Assembly: GCA_964058805.1 (NCBI GenBank)
Contig: CAXKVV010000219.1
Span: 1 to 41,697 of the forward strand
Direction: 5' to 3'
DNA from: Schoenoplectus triqueter
Taxonomy: Eukaryota; Streptophyta; Magnoliopsida; Poales; Cyperaceae
DNA length: 41,697 bases
The notes beneath the pieces are model-generated. The model was not told the DNA's origin. It saw nothing but the letters and a program-made list of their open reading frames with translations, and ran no database searches. Each line of letters opens with the position of its first letter. The stretch's first letter is position 1. Positions 15,218 to 25,158 of this stretch are shown in pieces. A program made the translations under genes and the position numbers.

Positions 15218-16460
15218 ACAATTTTATTTGATACATTGTCTATTTTCTCCCAGTTGGCTAGTGTTACTGGTCCATATGACAGTTTTGTAGTTGTAAAGAT
15301 AAATATTACAAGTTTAAAAGTGCACGTTTATTGATTTGTATTTCATTTGGTCGCTCGTTTGTTGACATATTTTTTTTCTGATAGTAGTGTTTGAACAGAT
15401 TGTCAGATTTTAAGCAATAACAAAGACCTGCTTAAATAGAGATTTTTCATGAAACTTGCATTAATTTTGAGAAAACGTTTTGTCTAGAAGAATTATTAAA
15501 CACGTTCTGTTAATTATACATGAGAACAACTAGAGGTGTTAATCGGACAATCGGGTTTAGATAGGTCGGGTCTGGTTAATCTGACCTTCTCGAAGAAATT
15601 AGATCGGGTCAAGTAAGGGTTGAGACAATTTATATGCCGAATATTTTTTAATTTTAGATTGATTTTGTTTGAATTGTAGGTCATTTGATTTGAGATCGGA
15701 TTATGTTAGATCGGGTTCGAATTAGGTCGAGTTAATTAATTTTTTTTTTTAAATTGAGTCAAATCGGATTTAAATCCAGATGAATCGGACGGGTTTCTTG
15801 GCTATGTCAGATTTTCTCACCTCCGAGAATAACTGAGGGGAGATCATGTACATGTGCTTGAAAACAAGAAGGGGTCAATTTTTTTTAAGAATTGTATAGA
15901 CAAAATGAAAAATAATATATCAAATAAATATGAATTCTATATAAAACTTTGTTGGGTAATATGAACTCTATATTATCAGGAAGATTTCCTATAATTCGAC
16001 TGCTCTGTTAGTCCAATTTTACCCGTGTCCTGTTTAACAAAATGGACCGGGGGCTTCTTTTTAGGTTGTCAATTTTAAAAGGTCACATTTTTGTGCATCT
16101 AAAGAGGAATTAATTTGTTGATTATAGTTTATAACTCATAAACCATCGTAAGAATAGCTGCAGTCGGAAGAGAAAAGGAATTCGTATTTTTTATTTTGAT
16201 TTCTCCCAATTTTTTTCTCCGCCTTGTACAAACATATTTTCTCCTGTCTGTCTCGATCCCAACGCTGTGTTGTGCTATAATAATGAGGCAGCCGGTGGTA
16301 GATGTTTTCCTTTTTATTTTTATTTTTATTTTATTTTTTATTGATTATATTTTTTGTTTCAATTTCATCCAAGTTCTGTGCCTTCTTTCCTCCTTTCTTA
16401 TTTAATTATATTATTTTTTTTAATTTGACTGAAAACTACATAACAGGTTATTCAATTGCT

Positions 16461-16463
<3 letters not shown>
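15218..16463. other. CRK 3' UTR and intergenic; degenerate TCGGGT-rich repeat
   Basis: The first stretch is probably CRK 3' UTR. At about 15530-15800 there are scattered variants of TCGGGT and TTAGGTCG beginning GAGGTGTTAATCGGAC. Such sequence is common at the ends of plant non-autonomous DNA elements (family knowledge), but clear inverted termini were not seen. Nothing coding. Confidence 0.4.

Positions 16464-16504
<41 letters not shown>
16464..16504. repeat. (TA)n microsatellite
   Basis: About 40 bases of pure TA alternation, running directly into the target duplication of the element at 16509. Confidence 0.9.
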
Positions 16505-16508
<4 letters not shown>

Positions 16509-16859
16509 GATGAGATTTATTGACAACCAATTTAATATAAATTCATAGAAAAAAATTATTTTTTTACAAATATATTTTAAGTTTATGAATTGACATATTT
16601 CAATATTAATATAATTGAGTGTCATTTTATATTTTATCAAACATCATTAAATTTAAACTATTAAAATCATTATATAATTTTAATGACATTTGATGGAATA
16701 TCGAATGACATTCAAATTACACTAAATCTAAGACAGATATTGAGTAAGGTTAAAAATATGTTTGTACACTTTTTATTTCCATTTTTAAGATTTTTTATGA
16801 ATTTATATTAAATTAATTGTTAAGGTTATCAAACTAAATAGTTGTCAAAGATCCCATCC
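16509..16859. mobile_element. Foldback MITE with 9-bp target duplication (Mutator-like)
   Basis: The direct repeat ATATATTAA flanks it (16500-16508 and 16860-16868). The left end GATGAGATTTATTGACAACC matches the reverse complement of the right end (GGATGGGATCTTTGACAAC), and both continue into ATTTAATATAAATTCATA. The element is 351 bp, non-coding, and largely self-complementary. A 9-bp duplication is the mark of Mutator-like transposases, so it was presumably mobilised in trans. The flank is TA-rich, which weakens the duplication somewhat. It is related to the element at 17655-18010. Confidence 0.7.
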
Positions 16860-16868
16860 ATATATTAA

Positions 16869-17654
16869 TTAATTAAAATTCTGATCTGTCATCACTAAAA
16901 TATGTCTTTTACAAAACAATAAAGTAATAAAAAACGAACGAGCAAAAGATAGTGTAAAAAGGCAGAGTAGAAACATTTTACCAGTACTACTAAAATATAT
17001 TTTTGTAAAACTCATGAATGAAGTTTGAAATTGGTATCATTTGAAGAAATTTAAAATCCAGCGGAATTATTTCAACCACTAAACCTGCTTGAGCTCCGTC
17101 TATGCACAACCTTTGGATTATTTTAAATCCTGATGCCACACGGCCAAGTTCACGGGGTGGCACAATTAGATGACTTCCTATTTCCTAAATTAGATCACTA
17201 AGAGGAGAAATATAATCAATAGAAATAGGTATTTAAATGCTGAATAGTTAGTACGAATCATGCGTATTTTTTTTTGAGGAAAACAAATCATGTGTACTAC
17301 AATATATAACTAATACTTTAATTTGTAGGTAGGACTAGCGTCTAGGCTAGTGACCTTTAAATTAATTAATAATTCCTATTAATGGCAGGCAACTTCCATT
17401 AATTAATAAATTCGAGCTGTTATACGAGTGTAAAGATCTAATGCTCCTAACTTTTGGTTCAGACACCATCATTAATTACATCCTTGCATGAACGATGTAC
17501 ACGGACACCTCAGGTGCATGGATTATGTTCCTTTAAAATCCGTGTAAACAATTTGAGATGTACTACAATTATGCAATTTCTTGGAGATACAGAGATAATA
17601 TTTAAAAAGCAACGGTGAAACCAATATGGTGCAAGAGTAACCATTTTTTTTTAT
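16869..17654. other. AT-rich intergenic sequence
   Basis: No gene or clear repeat seen. Confidence 0.4.
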
Positions 17655-18010
17655 GGGTGGGATCGCTTGACAACTAATAATTTGGATAACTTTAACATCC
17701 AATTTCATATAAACTTATAGATCTCAACAATGAAAAAAAAACTTTACAAACATATTTTTGAATTTATGGATTAATTGTGATTTAATTTTCATACAATTTG
17801 AGTATCATTTGTTATCTCAACAAAGATTATCAAAATTATATGACAATTTTAACATTTGAAATTTAATAGTCTTCGATGAACTATTAAATGACACTCAAAT
17901 TGCATGAAAATTAAATCATAATCAATCCATAAGTTCAAAAATAAGTTGTTAAAGCTTTTATTTTTAAAATTTTCTATGAATTTATATGAGGTTGGTTGTC
18001 AAGGCATCCT
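17655..18010. mobile_element. Foldback MITE, same family as 16509-16859
   Basis: The left end GGGTGGGATCGCTTGACAAC matches the reverse complement of the right end (GGGTGAGGATGCCTTGACAACC). Both ends then read into ATATAAACTTATAG / ATATAAATTCATAG. Interior arms also pair, for example TTTGAGTATCATTTG near 17798 with AATGACACTCAAATT near 17887. The GGATAACTTTAACA block near its left end has a counterpart in inverted form near the right end of 16509-16859. No target duplication was recognised. Confidence 0.65.
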
Positions 18011-18014
18011 CACC

Positions 18015-18945
18015 CTTAAGAATTTACAAATTTATTAGGTAAGGAAAATATTTGAGAGATAATGATACGGTTGCTGATACCAACTTTATTATTCATCCAA
18101 CTTATTTTGTATAGTAATAATAAAATTAAAAGTTATTCATGCAACTTATTTTGTTATTCGACTTGAATATCTAATTGAATAACAACTTTTAATAAATTTA
18201 ATATGCCATGAAAATCAATCGGATAACTTTTAAAGTTTACCAACAAATTTTATGAGCTCAAAACGGCTGTTATTGTTATTTAAAAGAAACAAATTCAAGG
18301 AAGAAAAGTAGTGCAGCGCTCTGTCTATCTGCCCCGGACACGGTAGCTTTGCTCTCCTGGAGATTTTAGGCCATTAAATATTACTTAATTCCATTTGTAT
18401 CTTCTTTTGGATGCACGCAAGTGAGATTAAAGAAAAATAGACAATAAATCATGTTTCCACAAGAATTTAGAATTTGTTGTAGATGCCTATGGGGCTATGC
18501 CTAACTAGAATTTTGCCTTTGCTTTTTGGTAAAATTTATGCTGGTCCATGGCGTATTTGGTGCCAAGTGACTTTACCAGTTGAGAGCTTCTTTGTGTACG
18601 TAGCTAAAGAGGAAGTTGAGTTATAAGCATGTCATGGACTCTGTTGCCTTTTCTTTTCCAGATACCTCAGAGGTAGAATCGAGCTACTCTCCAAAGAGAA
18701 ATACAAACAAAAGAGTATATATAAGATTTAGGAAAAGGAGGCTCTTCGCTTGTGGAAAGCATAATTGCATTGCACTGAGAAAAGTCTTTCCCTTAGTTAT
18801 GTTTATTTGTTCTCTCTTTTCACTGTGTATTGTACTTTGAACTTCATAGGCTCACTAATTGCATCTGAATTGAACAAATGATATTCATGTACTGATGGTG
18901 TTCAAAATTTACTTAATTTTACGAAAGGCATTGGAAGATCTATCA
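18015..18945. other. Intergenic sequence, no gene recognised
   Basis: A 68-codon ATG frame at 18634-18840 has a basic middle and hydrophobic end but matches no family I know. It may be chance. Nothing else stands out. Confidence 0.35.
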
Positions 18946-18950
18946 GCCAA

Positions 18951-19360
18951 TATATATATATATATATATAGAGAGAAAATCTACCGTGAGCTTAGCTCAA
19001 AAAATATATCAAATGATCTTCAAATTTTGATTTTTCAATCTCATTAAATTCTTCATATTGAAATCTTGTGGGGTACAAAAATTTAAAATATTTCGAATTT
19101 TCTAAGTTACTCTTTTTAATTTTTTAAAATCAGCTCCAAAAATAATAATAAAATATTCAATGTTTGTAAATTATTTTAAAAAATTGAAAAGAGCGACTTA
19201 AAAAACTCGAAATATCTCAAATTTTTGTACCCCATAAGATTTCAATATGAAGAATTTAGTGAGATTGAAAAAAATCAAAATTTGGAGATCATTTGATATA
19301 TTTTTTGAGCTAAATTCACGGAGGTCTTCTGTGAGTTTAAGCTCACGGTAAATTTACTCC

Positions 19361-19417
<57 letters not shown>
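18951..19417. mobile_element. Large foldback element ending in (TA)n(GA)n
   Basis: The arms, about 190 bp each, are close inverted copies. On the left are TACCGTGAGCTTAGCTC, AAATGATCTTCAAATTTTGA, CTTCATATTGAAATCTTGTG and GGGTACAAAAATT. On the right (reverse complement) are TACCGTGAGCTTAAACTC, AAATGATCTCCAAATTTTGA, CTTCATATTGAAATCTTATG and GGGTACAAAAATT. The right arm has an extra segment of about 25 bp near its outer end. The palindrome also includes the flanking (TA)n-GAGAG and CTCTC-(TA)n tracts, so the microsatellites are probably part of the ends. It is non-coding. A diverged relative lies at 30869-31141. Confidence 0.75.
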
Positions 19418-19418
<1 letters not shown>

Positions 19419-19647
19419 GAAAACCAGCTTTTATCTAATCGTGTTACAAAAGTTGTGAAGCAATGCTTTAGTACAGCAGTGTTGCATAATAACCGGAATG
19501 GAGAGTCTTTAGGGAACATCGTCGAATCCTTTGTGCCTCTATAACTCACGTCTACGTTATTATTATTTTTTTCTCTGTAAATATCTACACATAGGTAAAC
19601 ACTCTATTCATTTATATTTTATACAAATATGTAAGTAATTTAGATAA

Positions 19648-20009
19648 GGGGATGAATCCCGACAATGGGTTATTTTGAACATTCTAAAAAATATAAAAAA
19701 TCTTGAAAATAGAAAATAGTTAAAAATATATTCTTTAAAATTAGATTGATAGTGTTTCAAATTTCATATAATTTAGTTATTGTGTGATAATCTATTAAAG
19801 ATCATTAAATTACAACCATTACAAATTATGTAAGTCTTTAGTGAATTACCAAATGATATCTAAATTGTTTTAAATTTGAAACAGAAAAGATCTATAAATT
19901 AAAAAAATATATATTTATAATTATTTTCTATTTGTAAAATTTGTTTTCTATTTTTAAAATGTCATTGTCAAAATTATCAAAATAACCCATTATAAAGGGT
20001 TCCCTGCCC
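19648..20009. mobile_element. Foldback MITE with perfect 9-bp target duplication (Mutator-like)
   Basis: TTTAGATAA is repeated directly at 19639-19647 and 20010-20018. The ends are GGGGATGAATCCC on the left and GGGCAGGGAACCC on the right (reverse complement), both followed by AATGGGTTATTTTGA. The element is 362 bp, AT-rich, non-coding, with a self-complementary interior. The 9-bp duplication points to a Mutator-like transposase acting in trans. The terminal AATGGGTTATTTTGA block is shared with the element near 8.0-8.4 kb. Confidence 0.75.
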
Positions 20010-20044
20010 TTTAGATAAACACCTGAAAATAACTCATTTCTTAT

Positions 20045-20207
20045 TAACATAACATATGAGCCCCTAAGAATTTATTTCTTTTTAATATAACATATAAGCC
20101 CTAAGAATTTATTTCTTTTTAACATAACATATGAGCCCTAAGAATTTATTTCTTTTTAACATAACATATGAGCCTAAGAATTTATTTCTTTTTAACATAA
20201 CACATTA
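20045..20207. repeat. 36-38 bp minisatellite, four units plus a partial
   Basis: Units TAACATAACATATGAGCCCC followed by TAAGAATTTATTTCTTTT lie at 20045-20082 (38 bp), 20083-20119 (37), 20120-20156 (37) and 20157-20192 (36), with a partial at 20193-20207. The units differ mainly in the length of a C run, which is 4, 3, 3 and 2. Confidence 0.9.
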
Positions 20208-22280
20208 GATAAATCGAAGTCGTCAAATATCATCCTCAGTGTACGCTGATTTCTTTTGCCCCGACAAATATTGCCCATCACATATATAGGATAATTTATT
20301 AACAACTAAACTAGACATTGATATTTTTACAATTTGATTTTTGTTTTACCAAGCAAAATATAATTCTTACAAATATTTATATTTTATATGTTTTAACTTA
20401 CATTTATGAAAAATAAACCTTTACAACGATATAACATATCAACGCAAAATACTGGCGTGGTATTAATGTAAGTTTAGGCTATACAAATAGTTGAATTAGC
20501 GGAGCTTAGAAGTTGGAATCAGCCAATGATAGACTAAATGTCAATTAATTTTACTTAATATAAGGTCTATTTTTGTGGTAAATTATTTTGGAAGGATTAA
20601 GACGTTCATCCTTTTCTGAGCCCATGTTCGAAAAAGCAAATGAATAATAAAGTTTTTATTTTCATTCAAAAGCGATGAACTGGTTATGAAATTTGTTTCC
20701 GATATATATTATCATTTTATCATTCTTTTACTTTTAAATAATAACTTAAGAATCTGTAAAAGCACCACACAATTAAATAATTAAATGGAGAAAAACGAGA
20801 TCTGTCCTGCAGTATGATTTTACACGTTGACACTCAAGTGTCAACAACGAGGATTTCGTTAAGGCAGAGCCATAGAAGGCAAGGAGAAAGAAAAGACTAT
20901 GCTCATGTTTCCAGGCTTCCAGCAGGCATCGTCAACAATTCACCATACTTTCAGCTGCAGAATATCTGCCATAGAAAAAGTGAAACAGTTAACAAGATGG
21001 GACCAGGAATTAAGGCACAGTTGCACTTAAGAGACCAAACAATTACTACAGGCACACTTGAGCACCAACTAGCACGCACCTCTTGTAATTCTTCATGTCA
21101 AATTCCAATGGAAGAGAGAGAAGCAAATAAAAAGAAGAGAGAATAAACACATAAAGCTGCTTGCCACTGTAATCATTTCAAGTCCCTCTGGTACCAATGG
21201 CCTCTCCAGTCGTGATAGCACTGAAGGTCTTCAGCCATATATTTTTGTTATGGAATCAGATATGTAATGTAATTTCACACTGACTTGTAAGTTTACTTTC
21301 ATTATCTCGTTGTTACTTAAAAGCGTAGCGATCTGATGATTCATATATAGGGGATGCAAACGGACTGTAAATTATTCAATTTATATATATACAAGTAACA
21401 TGTTGTACTGTCGGTTGACTTATCTTCGGTATTGCCCAGCAAAAAAAAATTGCAGAATTTTTTTTTGCAAAATTTTAAACGTCAATAGATAAGAGATTAT
21501 CGGTATTGTAAAAAATGATATATGCTTGTGGATTGAGAAAATATCATCAAGTAATTCATCGCAATGCCATCTATATATTAATCGGATTTTTCTAGACAAT
21601 TTAGTGCTCAGAATTTTGTATGTACAGATATATATTTACAATTCAAACAAACATAAGTTATTTACATACTCGAGAATAAATTATTCTCTTTTATTTAAGA
21701 AAGAACAAAAAAGATTAAACATTTGACACTCTTTTAATCATCTTGAAAACAGAATATACACTGCATTTTTTTTTGTTTTTCTTTAATGATGTAATATGTT
21801 TTGTCATCTAAATAGAGCAAACATAAAACAACATAATTTCTATATAAAAACTAGTGATAAATTTCCAGTGAATTAATCAATTTAATTAAAAAACTATAAA
21901 AAAATATTAAACATGCAAATAAAACAAACAAGCTACACGTAAAATAACAAATAATACTCGCGACAAGATAATTCAGTCTTAATATTTCTAATACATAAAC
22001 ATTCAAAATTTATTTTCAATTAAAAAAAATAATAAATAATTGTTTTTCATAAAATGCTTTTATCAAGGTATCATTCTGAACATGAACAGGTCAGATTCAA
22101 AGAATTATTAATAACTTTTATGAATGTCAATATCAAATAAAAAAATCGATGTCTAGCTTCTGGAATGAAATCATGAAGATCAAAATTTGGATAAACAAGT
22201 TATGATCCGAATTAGTAACATTGTGTTAGAAAATTAATCAAAATAGAAGCCAGGTACATGTTTTGACGGCTGATCAATCA
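20208..22280. other. Intergenic; possible minus-strand gene scrap at 20.8-21.24 kb
   Basis: Mostly very AT-rich. The stretch 20800-21240 is less AT-rich than its surroundings. On the minus strand it contains an acceptor-like TTCTATGGCAG (about 20965-20975) and a 21-codon ATG frame (21238 to 21173) rich in W, Y and H (contains QCYHDWRGHWYQRD). No family recognised. Confidence 0.35.
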
Positions 22281-22284
22281 TTCG

Positions 22285-22910
22285 ATTTAGGGTTGTACAA
22301 AAAAGCTTAGGTTCGTGGTTTAGCTCGGGCTCGAGTTAATCTGACTCGAGTTAATTTGGTTTGAACTAATCTGGTTCAATAATTAAATGAGATGAGTTTG
22401 AGTTGGGGTTGGCTCGGCTCGTAACTCGACCCGGCTTGAATAATAATAGTTTATATATTTTTTCTGCTAAACTCTAATTCGATAATTCATCTCTTATTAT
22501 CTCTCGTGATCTTATCATCTGAGTGCTTTAATGACTTATCGTACTCATTCATGACTCAGCTCATATATCTGACACGATAGTTTTTTTACTAGTTCATCCA
22601 TTCAAATTAGTGCAGCAAATATTTTATTAAAAATACAGATTGTTGATATATCAATTTTGTACTAACTCATGTGTCATTTTTGTAGATATATTAAATTTAC
22701 AGTTTATAAATGTACTAAATATAAATGCCAAACCGAGTCAACGTACATGTATTGGCTCGTGAGCCAGCTCGAATAGTAATGATTCAAGTTTGAGCTAGAC
22801 TTTTCAGCTTGAAGCATTTCACGAGCTCGACTCGATTCGACTTAAATTTTTATAAGTCGAATTTGAGCTAAACCCGACTCGTTCGAACTCGACTCATTTG
22901 CGATCCACGA
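22285..22910. mobile_element. Non-autonomous DNA element with GGCTCGAG-type ends (hAT-like?)
   Basis: The left part (GGGTTGTACAAAAAAGCTTA, then repeated GCTCGGGCTCGAGTTAATCT-like motifs) and the right part (reverse complement GGATCGCAAATGAGTCGAGT, TTCGAACGAGTCGGGTTTAG) are inverted and share TTTAGCTC and CTCGAGT-like motifs. The middle is AT-rich and non-coding. Termini of this kind are common in plant hAT-related MITEs (family knowledge). Exact ends and target duplication were not resolved. Confidence 0.5.
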
Positions 22911-23257
22911 AATACTCTTTCTATATGTATATTATACATGAGAATTTGATGGCAACTCCAACTAATCAAATTTGATTGATCAATTCGGCACCAATTTTTA
23001 CAGCACTACACTTTACTCGGAAAATACCTGCATGGATTGGCAATTGAAAAATAAAACAAACAAACATTTTCTTCCACGAAATCTGCACTGCAACAGAAAG
23101 CAACCTTGAATCCTGGGGCGACAATTTTCTTACAATTAAAATATTGTCCGAAATCTATTTTTAAAGAGGGTCCGTAAATCTAAATTTGATCATTTTCTTT
23201 TTTCTTTACCGTCACCTTTTCCTTCGATTTCGGGCCATCCACTATATGCGTATACAT
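22911..23257. other. AT-rich intergenic sequence
   Basis: No gene or repeat seen. Confidence 0.4.
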
Positions 23258-23470
23258 GGAATGGAATGGGTTAATTTTCCAATGACTTGGGACTAAAATT
23301 TATCTCAAGTCTTGTTTCAACAATTGGATTAGCATTAAGATTGAAAAAAAATATAAAATGGAAAATGAGTTTGCATCAAAATTGGTGAAAAAAATTAATC
23401 CAATGATTAAAATAAAGTTTGAAATAAATTTTAGTCCCAAAACATTTGGGAAATTAACCGGTTCCGTACT
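23258..23470. mobile_element. Small foldback MITE
   Basis: Arms of about 70 bp are inverted copies. Left: GGTTAATTTTCCAATGACTT, GGGACTAAAATTTATCTCAA, ATTGGATTA. Right (reverse complement): GGTTAATTTCCCAAATGTTT, GGGACTAAAATTTATTTCAA, ATTGGATTA. The short AT-rich loop is non-coding. Confidence 0.7.
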
Positions 23471-23645
23471 ACACCTATCAAACCCCCATTAAAAAAAAAG
23501 CACCTCCCGAGTCGGTTAATTTGATATTTTAAATTGTGCAATAGAAAATAAAAAATGGCAATGACATGCGTACTGAATAGTGACATCAGAGAACTGTCAG
23601 GCTTAATGCTATTATGCTAATATTGGAAATGTGTATCATTTATGT

Positions 23646-24638
23646 AAGATTTTTTTAGTAAATAAAAATAGTATGATGGTTTATTTTTCGAACTCAGGCC
23701 AGACCTGAGTTTCAAACTCGGATCTAGCACCTGGCCCGAGTTTGAAACTCGAGTCTAGATGTTTTTTTTTGTTTGTTTAGTTATTATTTTTAATGGGTTT
23801 TAATAGTTTATTTAGTTTGTTTATTATGTTTAAATATTTATTTTTTAATTTAACTTATTTATATGGATTTTAATATTTTATTTTAATATATTTTAATAGT
23901 TTATTTTTTTAATTTAGCTTATTTTATAATATTTATTTAATTATCTTATTATGTGTAATTATATAATTAAAGTCATTAAAGGACCGAATTTATTTTTTAA
24001 TAAGTTTTATTGGTTTGTTTATTATGTTTAAAATATTTATTTTTTAGTTTAGTTTATTTTTAAATTTTATCTAATCATTTTGTTATGTGAAATAATAATA
24101 AAAGATAAAATATTATAATAATTAAAATATAATTTTAAAAATATTAATAATGAGTACGTTAATCCATATTATTACTACAACAGAAATGATCTTAGACGAC
24201 ACCCAAACCAACGATTCAAAAATAAAAATTTAAAAACCAAAATATCACGGATTATCAACCCTTTTCATATATTTTTATATATAATAAGAGAGGTGAGAGA
24301 GACAGAGAGAGAAATAAGAAAGAAAGAAGAGAGAGAGAATAAATAAAAATTAAAATTCAATAATCTCAAATTCAAACGGCCATAATTTTTGATAGGAAAC
24401 TCCGATTGAGGCGTGCTATGCAGCCACAAAAAACTTAGGACGAGATCTACATAGTTAACAGGTATTGTCGTTTTCGCCATTTTTAGGGTAAAAAAAATAT
24501 ATCATTTTCAATCTCAAAAACGCATTTGGACTTGAGTTTTAAACTCGGACCAGGGTGCTGAATCCGAGTTTGTAACTCAGGTCTGGCCAAGAATTAAAAA
24601 AAACCATCATATTATTTTTATTTACTTAAAAAAATCTG
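23646..24638. mobile_element. Non-autonomous Mutator-like element, 993 bp, TIRs about 115 bp
   Basis: It is flanked by 9-bp direct repeats CATTTATGT (23637-23645) and CATTTACGT (24639-24647), one mismatch apart. The TIRs begin AAGATTTTTTTAGTAAATAA on the left and CAGATTTTTTTAAGTAAATA on the right (reverse complement). Both continue through TATGATGGTTT and the GC-richer block GGCCAGACCTGAGTT-CAAACTCGGA. The interior is extremely AT-rich with a GA-rich patch (about 24290-24340) and encodes no transposase. TIR length and 9-bp duplication are those of TIR-type MULEs. Confidence 0.8.
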
Positions 24639-24802
24639 CATTTACGTTGTCCATCGATGAGTGTAAGCCCACATGCACAATTGCAGAGGATTTGAGTAAA
24701 AGCAGGAACTTAAATTATAGCTGCACTTAATTACCTCATGCTTTGAAGTCATGCTTTGTCGGAACCTTATACCCTACCTTATCTGACCAAAGTCACCAAC
24801 TG

Positions 24803-24870
24803 ACAACTGTACACACTCTAGAGAGAGAGAGTTTACACTGGAGTCTGCAGACAGAGAGAGAGAGAGAGGT
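24803..24870 (+). promoter_or_regulatory. GA-repeat tracts upstream of the neprosin gene
   Basis: Two GAGAGAGA runs (about 24821-24830 and 24853-24868) lie roughly 100-150 bases upstream of the possible TATA box. In plants GA repeats are bound by BPC (BASIC PENTACYSTEINE) proteins. Function here is inferred from position only. Confidence 0.35.
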
Positions 24871-24948
24871 GGAGGGATGGATTTTGAGTTATTTTCTTGG
24901 AAATGGTGAGAGGAGAAAAGAAAGCGTTGCTGTCTTGAGTTGAGTTCC

Positions 24949-24955
24949 ATAAATA
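24949..24955 (+). promoter_or_regulatory. Possible TATA box of the neprosin gene
   Basis: ATAAATA lies about 187 bases before the chosen ATG at 25136. This would place the transcription start near 24980 and give a leader of about 155 bases. It is inferred from spacing alone. Confidence 0.35.
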
Positions 24956-25068
24956 CTTGAACTCTGTTGGAAGTGGAGCTGCTTTGCTTTAGGGAGGGTT
25001 TTGTGTCTCTTTGCGAATTAACCAAGGAGGGGGAAAAAAACCAAGAAAAGGAGAGAGATCAGAGAGAG

Positions 25069-25158
25069 ATGTATTCTACAGTTACAAGCAACTGCACTGG
25101 GAGAAGCAAGTCAACAAGCAGTGCAACTCTACTTCATGGAAATGGGTTCTTCTATTAG
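25069..25158 (+). CDS. uORF overlapping the neprosin start
   Basis: An ATG at 25069 opens a 29-codon frame ending TAG at 25158, in a different frame from the main ORF (ATG 25136) and overlapping it by 23 bases. If the leader starts near 24980, scanning ribosomes meet this ATG first, and termination inside the main frame would reduce initiation at 25136. The peptide is Ser/Thr-rich with no recognised domain; any role would be regulatory. Confidence 0.45.
   Translation: MYSTVTSNCTGRSKSTSSATLLHGNGFFY

Noticed and set aside
18634..18840. 68-codon ATG frame with a basic centre
   Set aside because: No recognisable family, no splice or promoter context; could be chance. Mentioned only in the intergenic entry.
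20045..20207. CRISPR-like regular repeats
   Set aside because: The units are contiguous with no unique spacers, and the window is a plant nuclear genome; it is a minisatellite.
20814..21146. 110-codon plus-strand frame
   Set aside because: No ATG at its start and no domain; the composition suits the less AT-rich patch. The minus strand looked slightly more gene-like.
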